The position numbers were made by a program, and so were the translations under genes. Under the pieces are notes generated by a model. The model was not told the origin of the DNA and did not search any database. It saw only the letters and a program-made list of their open reading frames with translations. From JBBTQX01 sp038064955 (GTDB lineage: Bacteria > Patescibacteriota > Minisyncoccia > UBA6257 > GWB1-50-10), in assembly GCA_038064955.1 (NCBI GenBank), contig JBBTRY010000007.1, positions 1-16,006 on the forward strand: DNA of 16,006 bases. Reading direction: 5' to 3'. Of the stretch, positions 6,424 to 12,689 are shown in pieces (positions within the stretch are counted from its first letter, which is position 1; every line of letters begins with the position of its first letter).

Positions 6424-7838
6424 TTGTATCTTTCCAATTCTTCTTCTTCTCCGAAGATCGGTAATCCCGAAGGCGGGCCGGCTCGCTTGCTCTCAAGATG
6501 CTTCAAGTGGGGTTCAGTGAGAACCAATGATGTCGGAATATGGAAAATGGTGGCGAGACCCTTCGTATTCATTTTAAAGCGCTCGGAAGACGTGTGCCAG
6601 CTGAAAAAGAATGAATTTATCAGTTTCCCCATGAATTTTTCGGGCGGGACGTCCCTCTTCCGGTAATCCAGAAGCAGGCGCGCCTTGCGATATTTGAGGA
6701 TGGTTTTGGGAAATACATAAGGTTTGCTCCATATCTGAGTTCGAGTTTGTGTGCCGTAATTTATCCTGAAAGAATTTAAATTGAGAGCACTGTATTGATT
6801 GAAAGCGCCTACAATGCCATGCCGACCCATATTATCCAGGAAATTCGGCTTGTCGCAAAAATACGCCAATCTGATCAGCGTATCGAAGGCGGGTTTCGAT
6901 AGATTTTCCTCCACCGCTTTCAAAATATCCACCTGACCGGGCGAGCGCATGACGGCCATCTCATACTCCTCGTTTCCGCCCGTGGGAAGTTGTTTTCCCT
7001 TAACCTTCCTTGTCTCCGGTTCCCTCAATTTTTTGAGGTCCGCGTCATATTTCTCGTCCCATTCACCCGAACTGGCGGGAGCAATCAATATCTGAATACC
7101 GATCGACTCCGTTTTTCTTAGTTTGCCCAGAATTTCCAAGAAAGAGGATATGGGATCGAAACTTTTTTCTTCGACGTCGTTCTCGAAATCGGTATACGTC
7201 TTGATGGGAAATATCGCATCCTTATTAAGCAACATTTCAGTTCCCCACATGTCGATTCCTTTTTCGTACATATCGTGGATTTTTTCTGGAAAACGGGAAA
7301 TATAATCCGGCACCTCGATAATATCCAGGCCGGGATAGTATGAAAAGAAAGCGGCCTCGACGAGACTTCGTAATTTGGCGTAACACCGCACGTAAAAATG
7401 GATTTCTCCACCAAAACTGACCAGTTCGAGCGAAGTCCAACGGGTCACTTCGCCGTCCCAATAAATTTCTCTTAGATTTCCCGGCGAATTCCTCAACGAG
7501 TGGAGCGCTGCCAGAACCTGCTCCATGGATTTGGAGCTCTTTTCGATGAGACGCGGGATCTTCAATTCGAGAAGGACCCAATTGATGTCTTCTTTGAAGA
7601 CTTCTTGCCGCCAATGAAGCCAGGTTTCGAGGAAAAGGCGGAAGATTATGATGAAAAACCAAAGCCACCAGGTCCGCTTTAAAAAATCGATTATCACGGC
7701 GCCAAGGTCGGAAGGAACGATAAGGGGTATGACGAGCGCCCCGGCCGCACCGGAAATAAAGAGTATCCACCAGGTCTCCTCTTTGCTGAATGCCTCTTCA
7801 AAAAAAGAGCCGAGCTCCTTTAAAAATTTACCGATCAT
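6420..7838 (-). CDS. Two-helix membrane protein of a Patescibacteria family (probably DUF8128)
   Basis: A 472-residue protein with two N-terminal membrane helices (about 24-42 and 56-72) and a large cytoplasmic part. Motifs I recognise from the patescibacterial family usually found beside VirD4/VirB4-like ATPases are FGGEIHFYVR, LVEAAFFSYYPGLDI, FPIKTYTDFE and DPISSFLEILGKL. I believe this is Pfam DUF8128, but could not check. The region resembles the N-terminal part of membrane-bound HerA/VirB4-type proteins without its own P-loop, so it may act as the membrane scaffold for the ATPases encoded downstream. It is the first gene of the four-gene unit. AAGGA lies four bases before the ATG, a reasonable ribosome binding site that fixes the start. 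The unit begins right after a strong terminator, so it must have its own promoter. A TAAAAT box lies upstream but without a good -35. Confidence 0.75.
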   Translation of the reverse strand: MIGKFLKELGSFFEEAFSKEETWWILFISGAAGALVIPLIVPSDLGAVIIDFLKRTWWLWFFIIIFRLFLETWLHWRQEVFKEDINWVLLELKIPRLIEKSSKSMEQVLAALHSLRNSPGNLREIYWDGEVTRWTSLELVSFGGEIHFYVRCYAKLRSLVEAAFFSYYPGLDIIEVPDYISRFPEKIHDMYEKGIDMWGTEMLLNKDAIFPIKTYTDFENDVEEKSFDPISSFLEILGKLRKTESIGIQILIAPASSGEWDEKYDADLKKLREPETRKVKGKQLPTGGNEEYEMAVMRSPGQVDILKAVEENLSKPAFDTLIRLAYFCDKPNFLDNMGRHGIVGAFNQYSALNLNSFRINYGTQTRTQIWSKPYVFPKTILKYRKARLLLDYRKRDVPPEKFMGKLINSFFFSWHTSSERFKMNTKGLATIFHIPTSLVLTEPHLKHLESKRAGPPSGLPIFGEEEELERYK

Positions 7839-7876
7839 TGATTCCTTTTTATTTTACCTTATTGGAAGAATAACAA

Positions 7877-7908
7877 AAACCCCGCCAGTCCATGGACTGG
7901 CGGGGTTT
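7877..7908 (-). terminator. Rho-independent terminator (32-base perfect palindrome)
   Basis: The sequence is a perfect palindrome with 16-base arms (AAACCCCGCCAGTCCA and its reverse complement) centred between 7892 and 7893, with no extra loop bases. It lies 11 bases after the stop of the sigma4/HARE-HTH gene, and the minus strand continues into a run of Ts. This is a textbook terminator, and the A-run on the other side could make it work in both directions. Confidence 0.9.
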
Positions 7909-7919
7909 CAAACGCTGGT

Positions 7920-8939
7920 TTAGGCCTCGCGAACCTGGTATTTGCCGTTGTCCAATCGCTTGAAATGCCGGCGGTTCTGGAGATTTAAAAGAATGGTGTT
8001 CTCTTTGAGGAGGCGCTGTTCATTCACCAGACGCACTACTGTCGTGGATTCCAAGGAGCCGTGCTTCTTTAAAAGCCGCGCAATCACTTCCCGCACCGTG
8101 CCGGGCTCGTAACCTTTTTCCTTCAGAGCGTAAACGCCGCGGCCGACGAGGACGAAACGATTATCTTTAATTAGCTCGTTGTGCACCGTCTGGACGTGTG
8201 CCGTTTTTTTGTCCAAACCGAATTTGTTGATGTTCTTTGCGATATCCTCGAAATGGAGGGGCCGCTCATGCTTTTTCAAAACCAGGTAGACCTTGTCGCG
8301 AATGGTCCTGGGCTCAATCTCGGGCCACTCCTTCAAACCGAAGTCGCCGAAAATGTTCGTGCCAAAATGTTTTGGAATGGAGAGAAAATGGGCGGACACC
8401 ATATCTTTCATGTGGTTCAGATAAAGCTTCTTGTTCAAAATTTCTTCTTTCTTGCCGGATTTCAGGAAATTCGTGACCGTCTTTATGAAATCGTGGAACT
8501 TGTCTTTTGATTTATCGTCAGAAAACCAAAAGGCTTGCGCATCATCATCATTCTTAGAATAGGAAGGCACGCCCGCCACAAGGAGAATGAAACGCAGTTT
8601 CTGGTCGGCATGTTTCACATCCGATCCGATCTCAAGCCCATGAATGAGGTCGTTCATGAAATTGTCGTCCCGCTTCACGCCACCCACCCCCGCCAAATGT
8701 TTTTTGGCATAGTCCAAAATGACCGTCGCTCCCTCTTTTACTTTCTTCGAGAGTTTCTTGACCGCCTGCTCCTCTATTTGGCGCACCCGTTCGCGGGTAA
8801 TTTTGAGTTCATCACCGATGAATTGGAGGGTCGAGCGTTCGCCGGTTTTCAAACCGAAACGGCCGACAATTACCCGGCGCTGTTTGGGACTGAAGTCGGC
8901 GAGAAGATTATCTACCAATTGGTCGAGATTTTGTTTCAT
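7920..8939 (-). CDS. Sigma-70 region 4 plus HARE-HTH transcription protein
   Basis: A 339-residue protein with three recognisable DNA/RNA polymerase-type modules. Residues 8-65 match sigma-70 region 4, the -35-binding helix-turn-helix: FSPKQRRVIVGRFGL, then the recognition part ITRERVRQIEEQAVKKL. Residues about 210-272 match the HARE-HTH fold also found in RNA polymerase delta subunit: TIRDKVYLVLKKHERPLHFE, then VHNELIKDNRFVLVGRGVYAL. Residues 280-336 look like a further winged helix. There is no sigma region 2, so it cannot be a complete sigma factor; it is more likely a polymerase-associated regulator or an anti-/co-sigma protein. It stands alone between the secDF terminator and its own palindromic terminator, with a good TTGACA promoter and a very short leader. 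Domain calls are confident; the target genes are unknown. Confidence 0.88.
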   Translation of the reverse strand: MKQNLDQLVDNLLADFSPKQRRVIVGRFGLKTGERSTLQFIGDELKITRERVRQIEEQAVKKLSKKVKEGATVILDYAKKHLAGVGGVKRDDNFMNDLIHGLEIGSDVKHADQKLRFILLVAGVPSYSKNDDDAQAFWFSDDKSKDKFHDFIKTVTNFLKSGKKEEILNKKLYLNHMKDMVSAHFLSIPKHFGTNIFGDFGLKEWPEIEPRTIRDKVYLVLKKHERPLHFEDIAKNINKFGLDKKTAHVQTVHNELIKDNRFVLVGRGVYALKEKGYEPGTVREVIARLLKKHGSLESTTVVRLVNEQRLLKENTILLNLQNRRHFKRLDNGKYQVREA

Positions 8940-8954
8940 ATTTTAATGATGATA

Positions 8955-8983
8955 ACGATAGCATAATGGTTTTACGGTGTCAA
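8955..8983 (-). promoter_or_regulatory. Promoter of the sigma4/HARE-HTH gene
   Basis: On the minus strand a perfect TTGACA (8983-8978) is followed after 17 bases by TATCGT (8960-8955), with TGC directly before it forming an extended -10. The -10 ends 15 bases before the ATG, so the leader would be about nine bases, with no room for a normal ribosome binding site. The first base of the -35 coincides with the foot of the upstream hairpin. Confidence 0.6.
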
Positions 8984-9052
8984 CCAGGTAATAAAAATTC
9001 GGCCGCTTCGCACAGTCTACCTTCGGCAGAAGCCGAATTTCTACTACCTGGT
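8983..9052 (-). terminator. Long hairpin after secF, probable terminator
   Basis: ACCAGGTAATAAAAATTCGG plus one C (8983-9003) pairs with 9032-9052 with only two mismatches over 21 bases, enclosing a 28-base loop. On the minus strand the ATTCGGC...GCCGAAT core is followed by a TTTTATT run that lies inside the 3' arm, so it works as a terminator with extended A/T arms. It sits 16 bases after the secF stop. It may also act in the opposite direction. Confidence 0.65.
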
Positions 9053-9067
9053 CAATCCCCCGCCAAG

Positions 9068-9958
9068 CTATTTCTTCTGCCAAATATACAGCAATGGGCT
9101 AGCCACGAATATGGAAGAGTAAGTCCCGAAAACCGTCCCCACTAAGATAGTGAGAATGAAGAAAAAGATAGAGGCCGGTCCGAAAATAAGCAATGTTATG
9201 AGCACAACTACGAGCGTAAACGTGGTATTTATGGAGCGGGCCATTGTTTCATTCACACTGAAATTGATGATTTCACCCAAATCGAACTTTTTGCCCCGGT
9301 TCAGAGTCAAATTCTCCCGGATGCGGTCGAAAACCACGATGGTGTCGTGGACAGAAAAACCCATTACGACGAGTAATGCCACAATGAAATTCGTGTCTAT
9401 CTCGACTCCTTTCCAGTATCCCAAAAGGGCCAGGAGGCCGGCTGGGATACTCACGTCGTGCAAGAGCGTCAAAAGGGTCACAATGCCGTATTTCCAAGAT
9501 TTCACGGGCTCCGAAACTTTTCGGAAAGCCCAAGCAATGAAAAGTGAAATACCGAGCATCACGAGCGCCACGGCCCAGATGGATTTATTTTTGAGTTCGG
9601 AACCGATAGCCGGCCCAATCGAAGAATAGCTTTTTTCGGAAACTTCGCCGAATTCTTTCGCGAGCGCGTCTTTATAATTCCGCCTCTGTTCTTCGCTCAA
9701 GCTCGGCAGACGAATGAGAAAAGTTCCGTCATCGGAGCGTTTCACGCTCACCGCGCTTTCTTCTCCCGCCGTTTTTTGCAAAACTTCTTTGATTGCCGTC
9801 TCGGCCACTTCGCTTTTTCCGAAACTCATCTGCCATTCCGTTCCGCCCTTAAGGTCAATGCCGGGCCGGAGGCCGAAAACTATAATAAGTATCCAGGCCG
9901 CGACGATCATAAATCCCGAGAATCCCAAAAAGTATTTTTTATTCGCGATTAAGTTCAT
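9068..9958 (-). CDS. secF: Protein translocase subunit SecF
   Basis: A 296-residue SecF, an inner-membrane RND-type partner of SecD that uses the proton gradient to pull exported proteins through SecYEG. One membrane helix lies at 12-30, followed by PGIDLKGGTEW (32-42, the D-L-K-G-G motif), a small extracytoplasmic domain, and five more helices from about 127 to 292. The conserved VMGFSVHDTIVVFDRIREN (198-216) lies in the fourth helix, with D205 and D211. The ATG overlaps the secD stop by four bases, so synthesis of the two is coupled. The gene ends just before a long hairpin terminator, so secD-secF form one unit. Length and motifs are normal for the family. Confidence 0.97.
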   Translation of the reverse strand: MNLIANKKYFLGFSGFMIVAAWILIIVFGLRPGIDLKGGTEWQMSFGKSEVAETAIKEVLQKTAGEESAVSVKRSDDGTFLIRLPSLSEEQRRNYKDALAKEFGEVSEKSYSSIGPAIGSELKNKSIWAVALVMLGISLFIAWAFRKVSEPVKSWKYGIVTLLTLLHDVSIPAGLLALLGYWKGVEIDTNFIVALLVVMGFSVHDTIVVFDRIRENLTLNRGKKFDLGEIINFSVNETMARSINTTFTLVVVLITLLIFGPASIFFFILTILVGTVFGTYSSIFVASPLLYIWQKK

Positions 9959-11241
9959 TGATTTGTTTTTTCGCCTTTAACATTATCCTGTCCGATGAAA
10001 ATGCGGAGCATCGTGCGCGTGATGGTAATAGCCGAGAACATACTAACCAAAACTCCAATTAGAAGAGTGAGAGCGAAGCCGCGCACGAAGCTAGAGGTAA
10101 AATAATAAAGGACGATCGCTGTGATGATGGTCGAGATGTTGGAATCCCGGATAGAAGTCCAGGCCCGGCGGAAACCCTCCTCAATGGCGGAATAATGGGA
10201 TAAACCTTTTTTAAGCTCCTCTTTCGTCCTTTCGAAGACGAGAATATTCGCGTCCACCGCCATGCCAATGGAAAGAATGAATCCGGCAATACCCGAAAGG
10301 GTCATCGTGATGGGAACGATTTTGAAAACCGCAAGCGTCAAAGCCACATACATAAGGAGCGCAAAAGCGGCGAATATTCCCAGGCCGCGGTAATAAATTA
10401 TCATAAAGAGGATGATTGCGAGGGTGCCAATAATACCGGCGAAAACAGCTTTATCGAAGGCTTCCTTCCCAAAATCGGAACTCACTGTCCGCTGATTCAC
10501 GAGCGTAATCGGCGCGGGCAAAGCTCCCGCGTTGAATCTTTCCGCGAGTTGGCGGGCCGTATTAATGGTGAAGTTTCCGCTGATTTGGGCCTTGCCACCC
10601 GTGATCTTCTGCTGGACGGTCGGCATTTCAATCAGTTGGTTATCTAAAAATATGGCAAGCGGCTTCCCCACATTCTTTCCGGTCAATTCGGCGAAGATGT
10701 CCGCTCCCGCGCTCGAGAAAGCGATATCTACTTGGGGCTGGCGCGTCACGGAATCAAAACTTATCTGCGCGCTCACGATATAACGGCCATTCAATTCCGT
10801 GGGGATGAACTGGATAGTCGAGCTCGCTTCAAGAGAACCTGCTGGCGGAGCGATCACTTCGCGGAAATCCAGAAAAGGCGTGGCTCCGATTTCTTTAATG
10901 GCCTCGTCAATGTCCTTTATCCCCGCCAATTCCACTGCCAATCTGGTCGATTCACCGGATTTTTCGACGAAAACGCGCGGCTCGCTCACTCCGAAAAGAT
11001 TGACCCGCTTTTCGATGACATCGCGCAAACCGCTCACCACTGAATCCCGATCGGCAGGGCCGATTTTCGAGAGGTCCACTTCATAAGTCAAAAGACTGCC
11101 GCCGGCCAAATCCAAGCCGAAGCTCCAAGGCCGGAAGGAGCTTATCTTCTGCCAAAGGGGTTCGTAGGAAAAAACGGCAGCGGCAACGGCTACCGCCACA
11201 AGAAGAACCAATACCGCCACCAGCCGCTTTTTGGAAATCAT
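9955..11241 (-). CDS. secD: Protein translocase subunit SecD
   Basis: A 428-residue SecD, the larger subunit of the SecDF export motor. It has one N-terminal helix (5-25), the FGLDLAGG motif (41-48), a large extracytoplasmic P1 domain (about 50-262) and five C-terminal helices. SIGMAVDANILVFERTKEEL (324-343) carries the conserved proton-pathway aspartate D330. The P1 domain is shorter than in E. coli SecD (615 residues), as in many Gram-positive and CPR proteins. The 4-base overlap with secF indicates coupling. An extended -10 box lies directly upstream and no strong ribosome binding site is seen; GGGGA is only two bases from the ATG. Identification is firm. Confidence 0.97.
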   Translation of the reverse strand: MISKKRLVAVLVLLVAVAVAAAVFSYEPLWQKISSFRPWSFGLDLAGGSLLTYEVDLSKIGPADRDSVVSGLRDVIEKRVNLFGVSEPRVFVEKSGESTRLAVELAGIKDIDEAIKEIGATPFLDFREVIAPPAGSLEASSTIQFIPTELNGRYIVSAQISFDSVTRQPQVDIAFSSAGADIFAELTGKNVGKPLAIFLDNQLIEMPTVQQKITGGKAQISGNFTINTARQLAERFNAGALPAPITLVNQRTVSSDFGKEAFDKAVFAGIIGTLAIILFMIIYYRGLGIFAAFALLMYVALTLAVFKIVPITMTLSGIAGFILSIGMAVDANILVFERTKEELKKGLSHYSAIEEGFRRAWTSIRDSNISTIITAIVLYYFTSSFVRGFALTLLIGVLVSMFSAITITRTMLRIFIGQDNVKGEKTNQ

Positions 11242-11249
11242 TTCCCCAA

Positions 11250-11260
11250 AGTATATAGCA
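11250..11260 (-). promoter_or_regulatory. Possible extended -10 of secDF
   Basis: Between the terminator at 11288-11314 and secD the minus strand has TGCTATATACT, which holds an extended -10 (TGC TATATA) or TATACT. No matching -35 lies at the right distance. It ends 8 bases before the ATG, so the transcript would be leaderless or nearly so. Confidence 0.35.
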
Positions 11261-11287
11261 AGCCCGTTTTCAAATCAAATAAAATAA

Positions 11288-11314
11288 AAAACCGAGTTAT
11301 AGAAACTCGGTTTT
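11288..11314 (-). terminator. Rho-independent terminator after the 113-residue gene
   Basis: AAAACCGAGTT (11288-11298) pairs exactly with 11304-11314, an 11-bp stem with a 5-base loop, and the minus strand continues into a T-rich tract. It lies 12 bases after the stop of the small gene and separates that gene from secDF. Confidence 0.85.
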
Positions 11315-11326
11315 AATAAACAGATA

Positions 11327-11668
11327 TCACCCTCCCATCAATAATAATTCGGTTTTTCTTTTTTTCCTTCTTGAAGTCAGTTCCCGGTCGATTTTTTCTT
11401 CCACTATGGAGAAATAATTGTCCTCGTCGGGAATATCATCATCGGAAACATATCTATTGGGATCGTGACTAAAAACTATTTTATCGTCGTCAATTCCCGG
11501 AATATTGAAATCCGATCCTGACGGGACAAGACTGCGAAGAGGTCGACACTTCCGACTGGAATTTTCATTCGGCGGCCGTTTCAAATTGTTTTTTTCTTTT
11601 GCCAGCGAGAGCGTTTCTTTCGTCGGGAAGAAAATTTCTTTCGATACTGCTAACATGGATTTTTCCAT
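11327..11668 (-). CDS. Hypothetical protein, 113 residues, acidic centre and basic tail
   Basis: I do not recognise a family. The protein has no membrane segment or signal peptide. The middle is acidic (GIDDDK at 58-63, SDDDIPDEDNYF at 75-86) and the C-terminus basic (SRRKKRK), with few hydrophobic residues elsewhere, suggesting a partly disordered or binding protein. The gene is supported by context: it has the best ribosome binding site in the window, AGGAGG at 11681-11676 with a seven-base spacer before the ATG, a possible upstream promoter, and a clean terminator 12 bases after its stop. It therefore looks like a single-gene unit, possibly well expressed. Antisense frames here have no comparable signals. 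Likely a lineage-specific small protein; function unknown. Confidence 0.75.
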   Translation of the reverse strand: MEKSMLAVSKEIFFPTKETLSLAKEKNNLKRPPNENSSRKCRPLRSLVPSGSDFNIPGIDDDKIVFSHDPNRYVSDDDIPDEDNYFSIVEEKIDRELTSRRKKRKTELLLMGG

Positions 11669-11675
11669 GATACTT

Positions 11676-11681
11676 CCTCCT
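11676..11681 (-). promoter_or_regulatory. Strong Shine-Dalgarno of the 113-residue gene
   Basis: AGGAGG on the minus strand, seven bases before the ATG at 11668. It stands out because most genes here lack a clear ribosome binding site, and it fixes the start codon. Confidence 0.8.
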
Positions 11682-11734
11682 ATAATTGGTTGGTTGGTAA
11701 GGGTGGATTATTGAATTTTCGTGGTGCTTATTCA

Positions 11735-11764
11735 AGTATGCTCCAGAATTTTCAATAAGGTCAA
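11735..11764 (-). promoter_or_regulatory. Possible promoter of the 113-residue gene
   Basis: On the minus strand TTGACC (11764-11759) and CATACT (11740-11735) are 18 bases apart. An inverted pair TTATTGAA/TTCAATAA (11708-11715 and 11751-11758) flanks the -10 box and could be an operator. The leader would be about 60 bases. Confidence 0.35.
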
Positions 11765-11774
11765 GCGGTGACTT

Positions 11775-12635
11775 TTATTTGAAAATATTAACGAATTTTA
11801 TTGGATCAACCGAGACGGTGTTTATCTTTATCGATAGATGGAGATGTGGGCCGGTCGCGTAACCCGTCTCCCCCACCGTACCAATCACTTGGCCGGCCTT
11901 CACGGACTGTCCCACCTTCGCCTTGATCATATCCAAATGCATATATAAGGAGAAGATGCCGGCGCCGTGATCCACGATTACCGTGTTGCCGTAGATTGGG
12001 TCGTCCTCCGCCTCCCTTACGACACCGTCGTTTATCGCCGCGACTGCGCTCCCTTTGGGCGAGCCGAAATCGGTGCCCAGATGGCGGATCATCTGTTCCC
12101 CGCTCTTCCGCAATTCGCCGTAGGGCGCCACGATCTTCCTGTTATTATAGAGCGGTAATCCGAACGGCTTCAAAAAAACGGCATTGCCGGTTTTCGCCGC
12201 CACGATGGTATCGAGTTTGGACTGCTCGACCGCGAGATTGGTCGAGAGCTCGTTCGAGGTGAGACCCAATTTCTCGGGCACGCCGAGGTCCACGAGCGGG
12301 AATTTCCTCGCCCGGACATAGATTTTCTTGTCGAAATTCGAGCCGTCGGCGAATTTCACCGAGAAAGAATGGTAGCCAGCCGTTTCGTTCGCCTTGATCG
12401 CTCCGACTATCTCGTACGAATTCTTGTACGAAATGACGGAAAGTCCCCGACTATCGAACGAGGCACTCAAGGGAATCGCGCTCTTGTCCAAAACCGTCGC
12501 GACGAGCGTATCCCCCTGGAAAAGCAGGGAATTCAGAAAACTCACCTTAGCCGTCGCGGCATGAGATGACCCAGCAAATATCAGAAAACCCAGGAGAAAA
12601 ACGAACGGGATATATCTTTTGATTGAAATTGACAT
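11775..12635 (-). CDS. Exported M23-family (LytM-type) peptidase
   Basis: A zinc peptidase that cuts peptidoglycan cross-links, or a regulator of such enzymes. With the start chosen here the protein is 286 residues and begins MSISIKRYIPFVFLLGFLIF, a textbook signal peptide ending near SSHA-A (cleavage about residue 26). The frame stays open 12 more codons to an ATG at 12671, but that adds the acidic MRFIHEDQSSFF before the signal and has no ribosome binding site, so I prefer the inner start. The M23 domain is at about 165-280: HLGTD with H185 and D189, YGNTVIVDHG, YMHLD with H233, and GPHLHL with H264 and H266, so all zinc and catalytic positions are present. The segment at 27-110 looks like a beta-rich (immunoglobulin-like) domain. 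It follows tgt closely and is probably co-transcribed. Confident of family; the role in wall turnover is inferred. Confidence 0.92.
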   Translation of the reverse strand: MSISIKRYIPFVFLLGFLIFAGSSHAATAKVSFLNSLLFQGDTLVATVLDKSAIPLSASFDSRGLSVISYKNSYEIVGAIKANETAGYHSFSVKFADGSNFDKKIYVRARKFPLVDLGVPEKLGLTSNELSTNLAVEQSKLDTIVAAKTGNAVFLKPFGLPLYNNRKIVAPYGELRKSGEQMIRHLGTDFGSPKGSAVAAINDGVVREAEDDPIYGNTVIVDHGAGIFSLYMHLDMIKAKVGQSVKAGQVIGTVGETGYATGPHLHLSIKINTVSVDPIKFVNIFK

Positions 12636-12689
12636 AAAAAAACTTGATTGGTCTTCATGAATAAAACGCATAAAGGAAGGAAGTGTTTC

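Noticed and set aside
9032..9052. AATTTCTACT resembling a Cas12a CRISPR repeat
   Set aside because: The matching GTAGA half of the Cas12a stem is missing, there is only one copy, and the sequence is explained as an arm of the secF hairpin. No array or cas gene is present.
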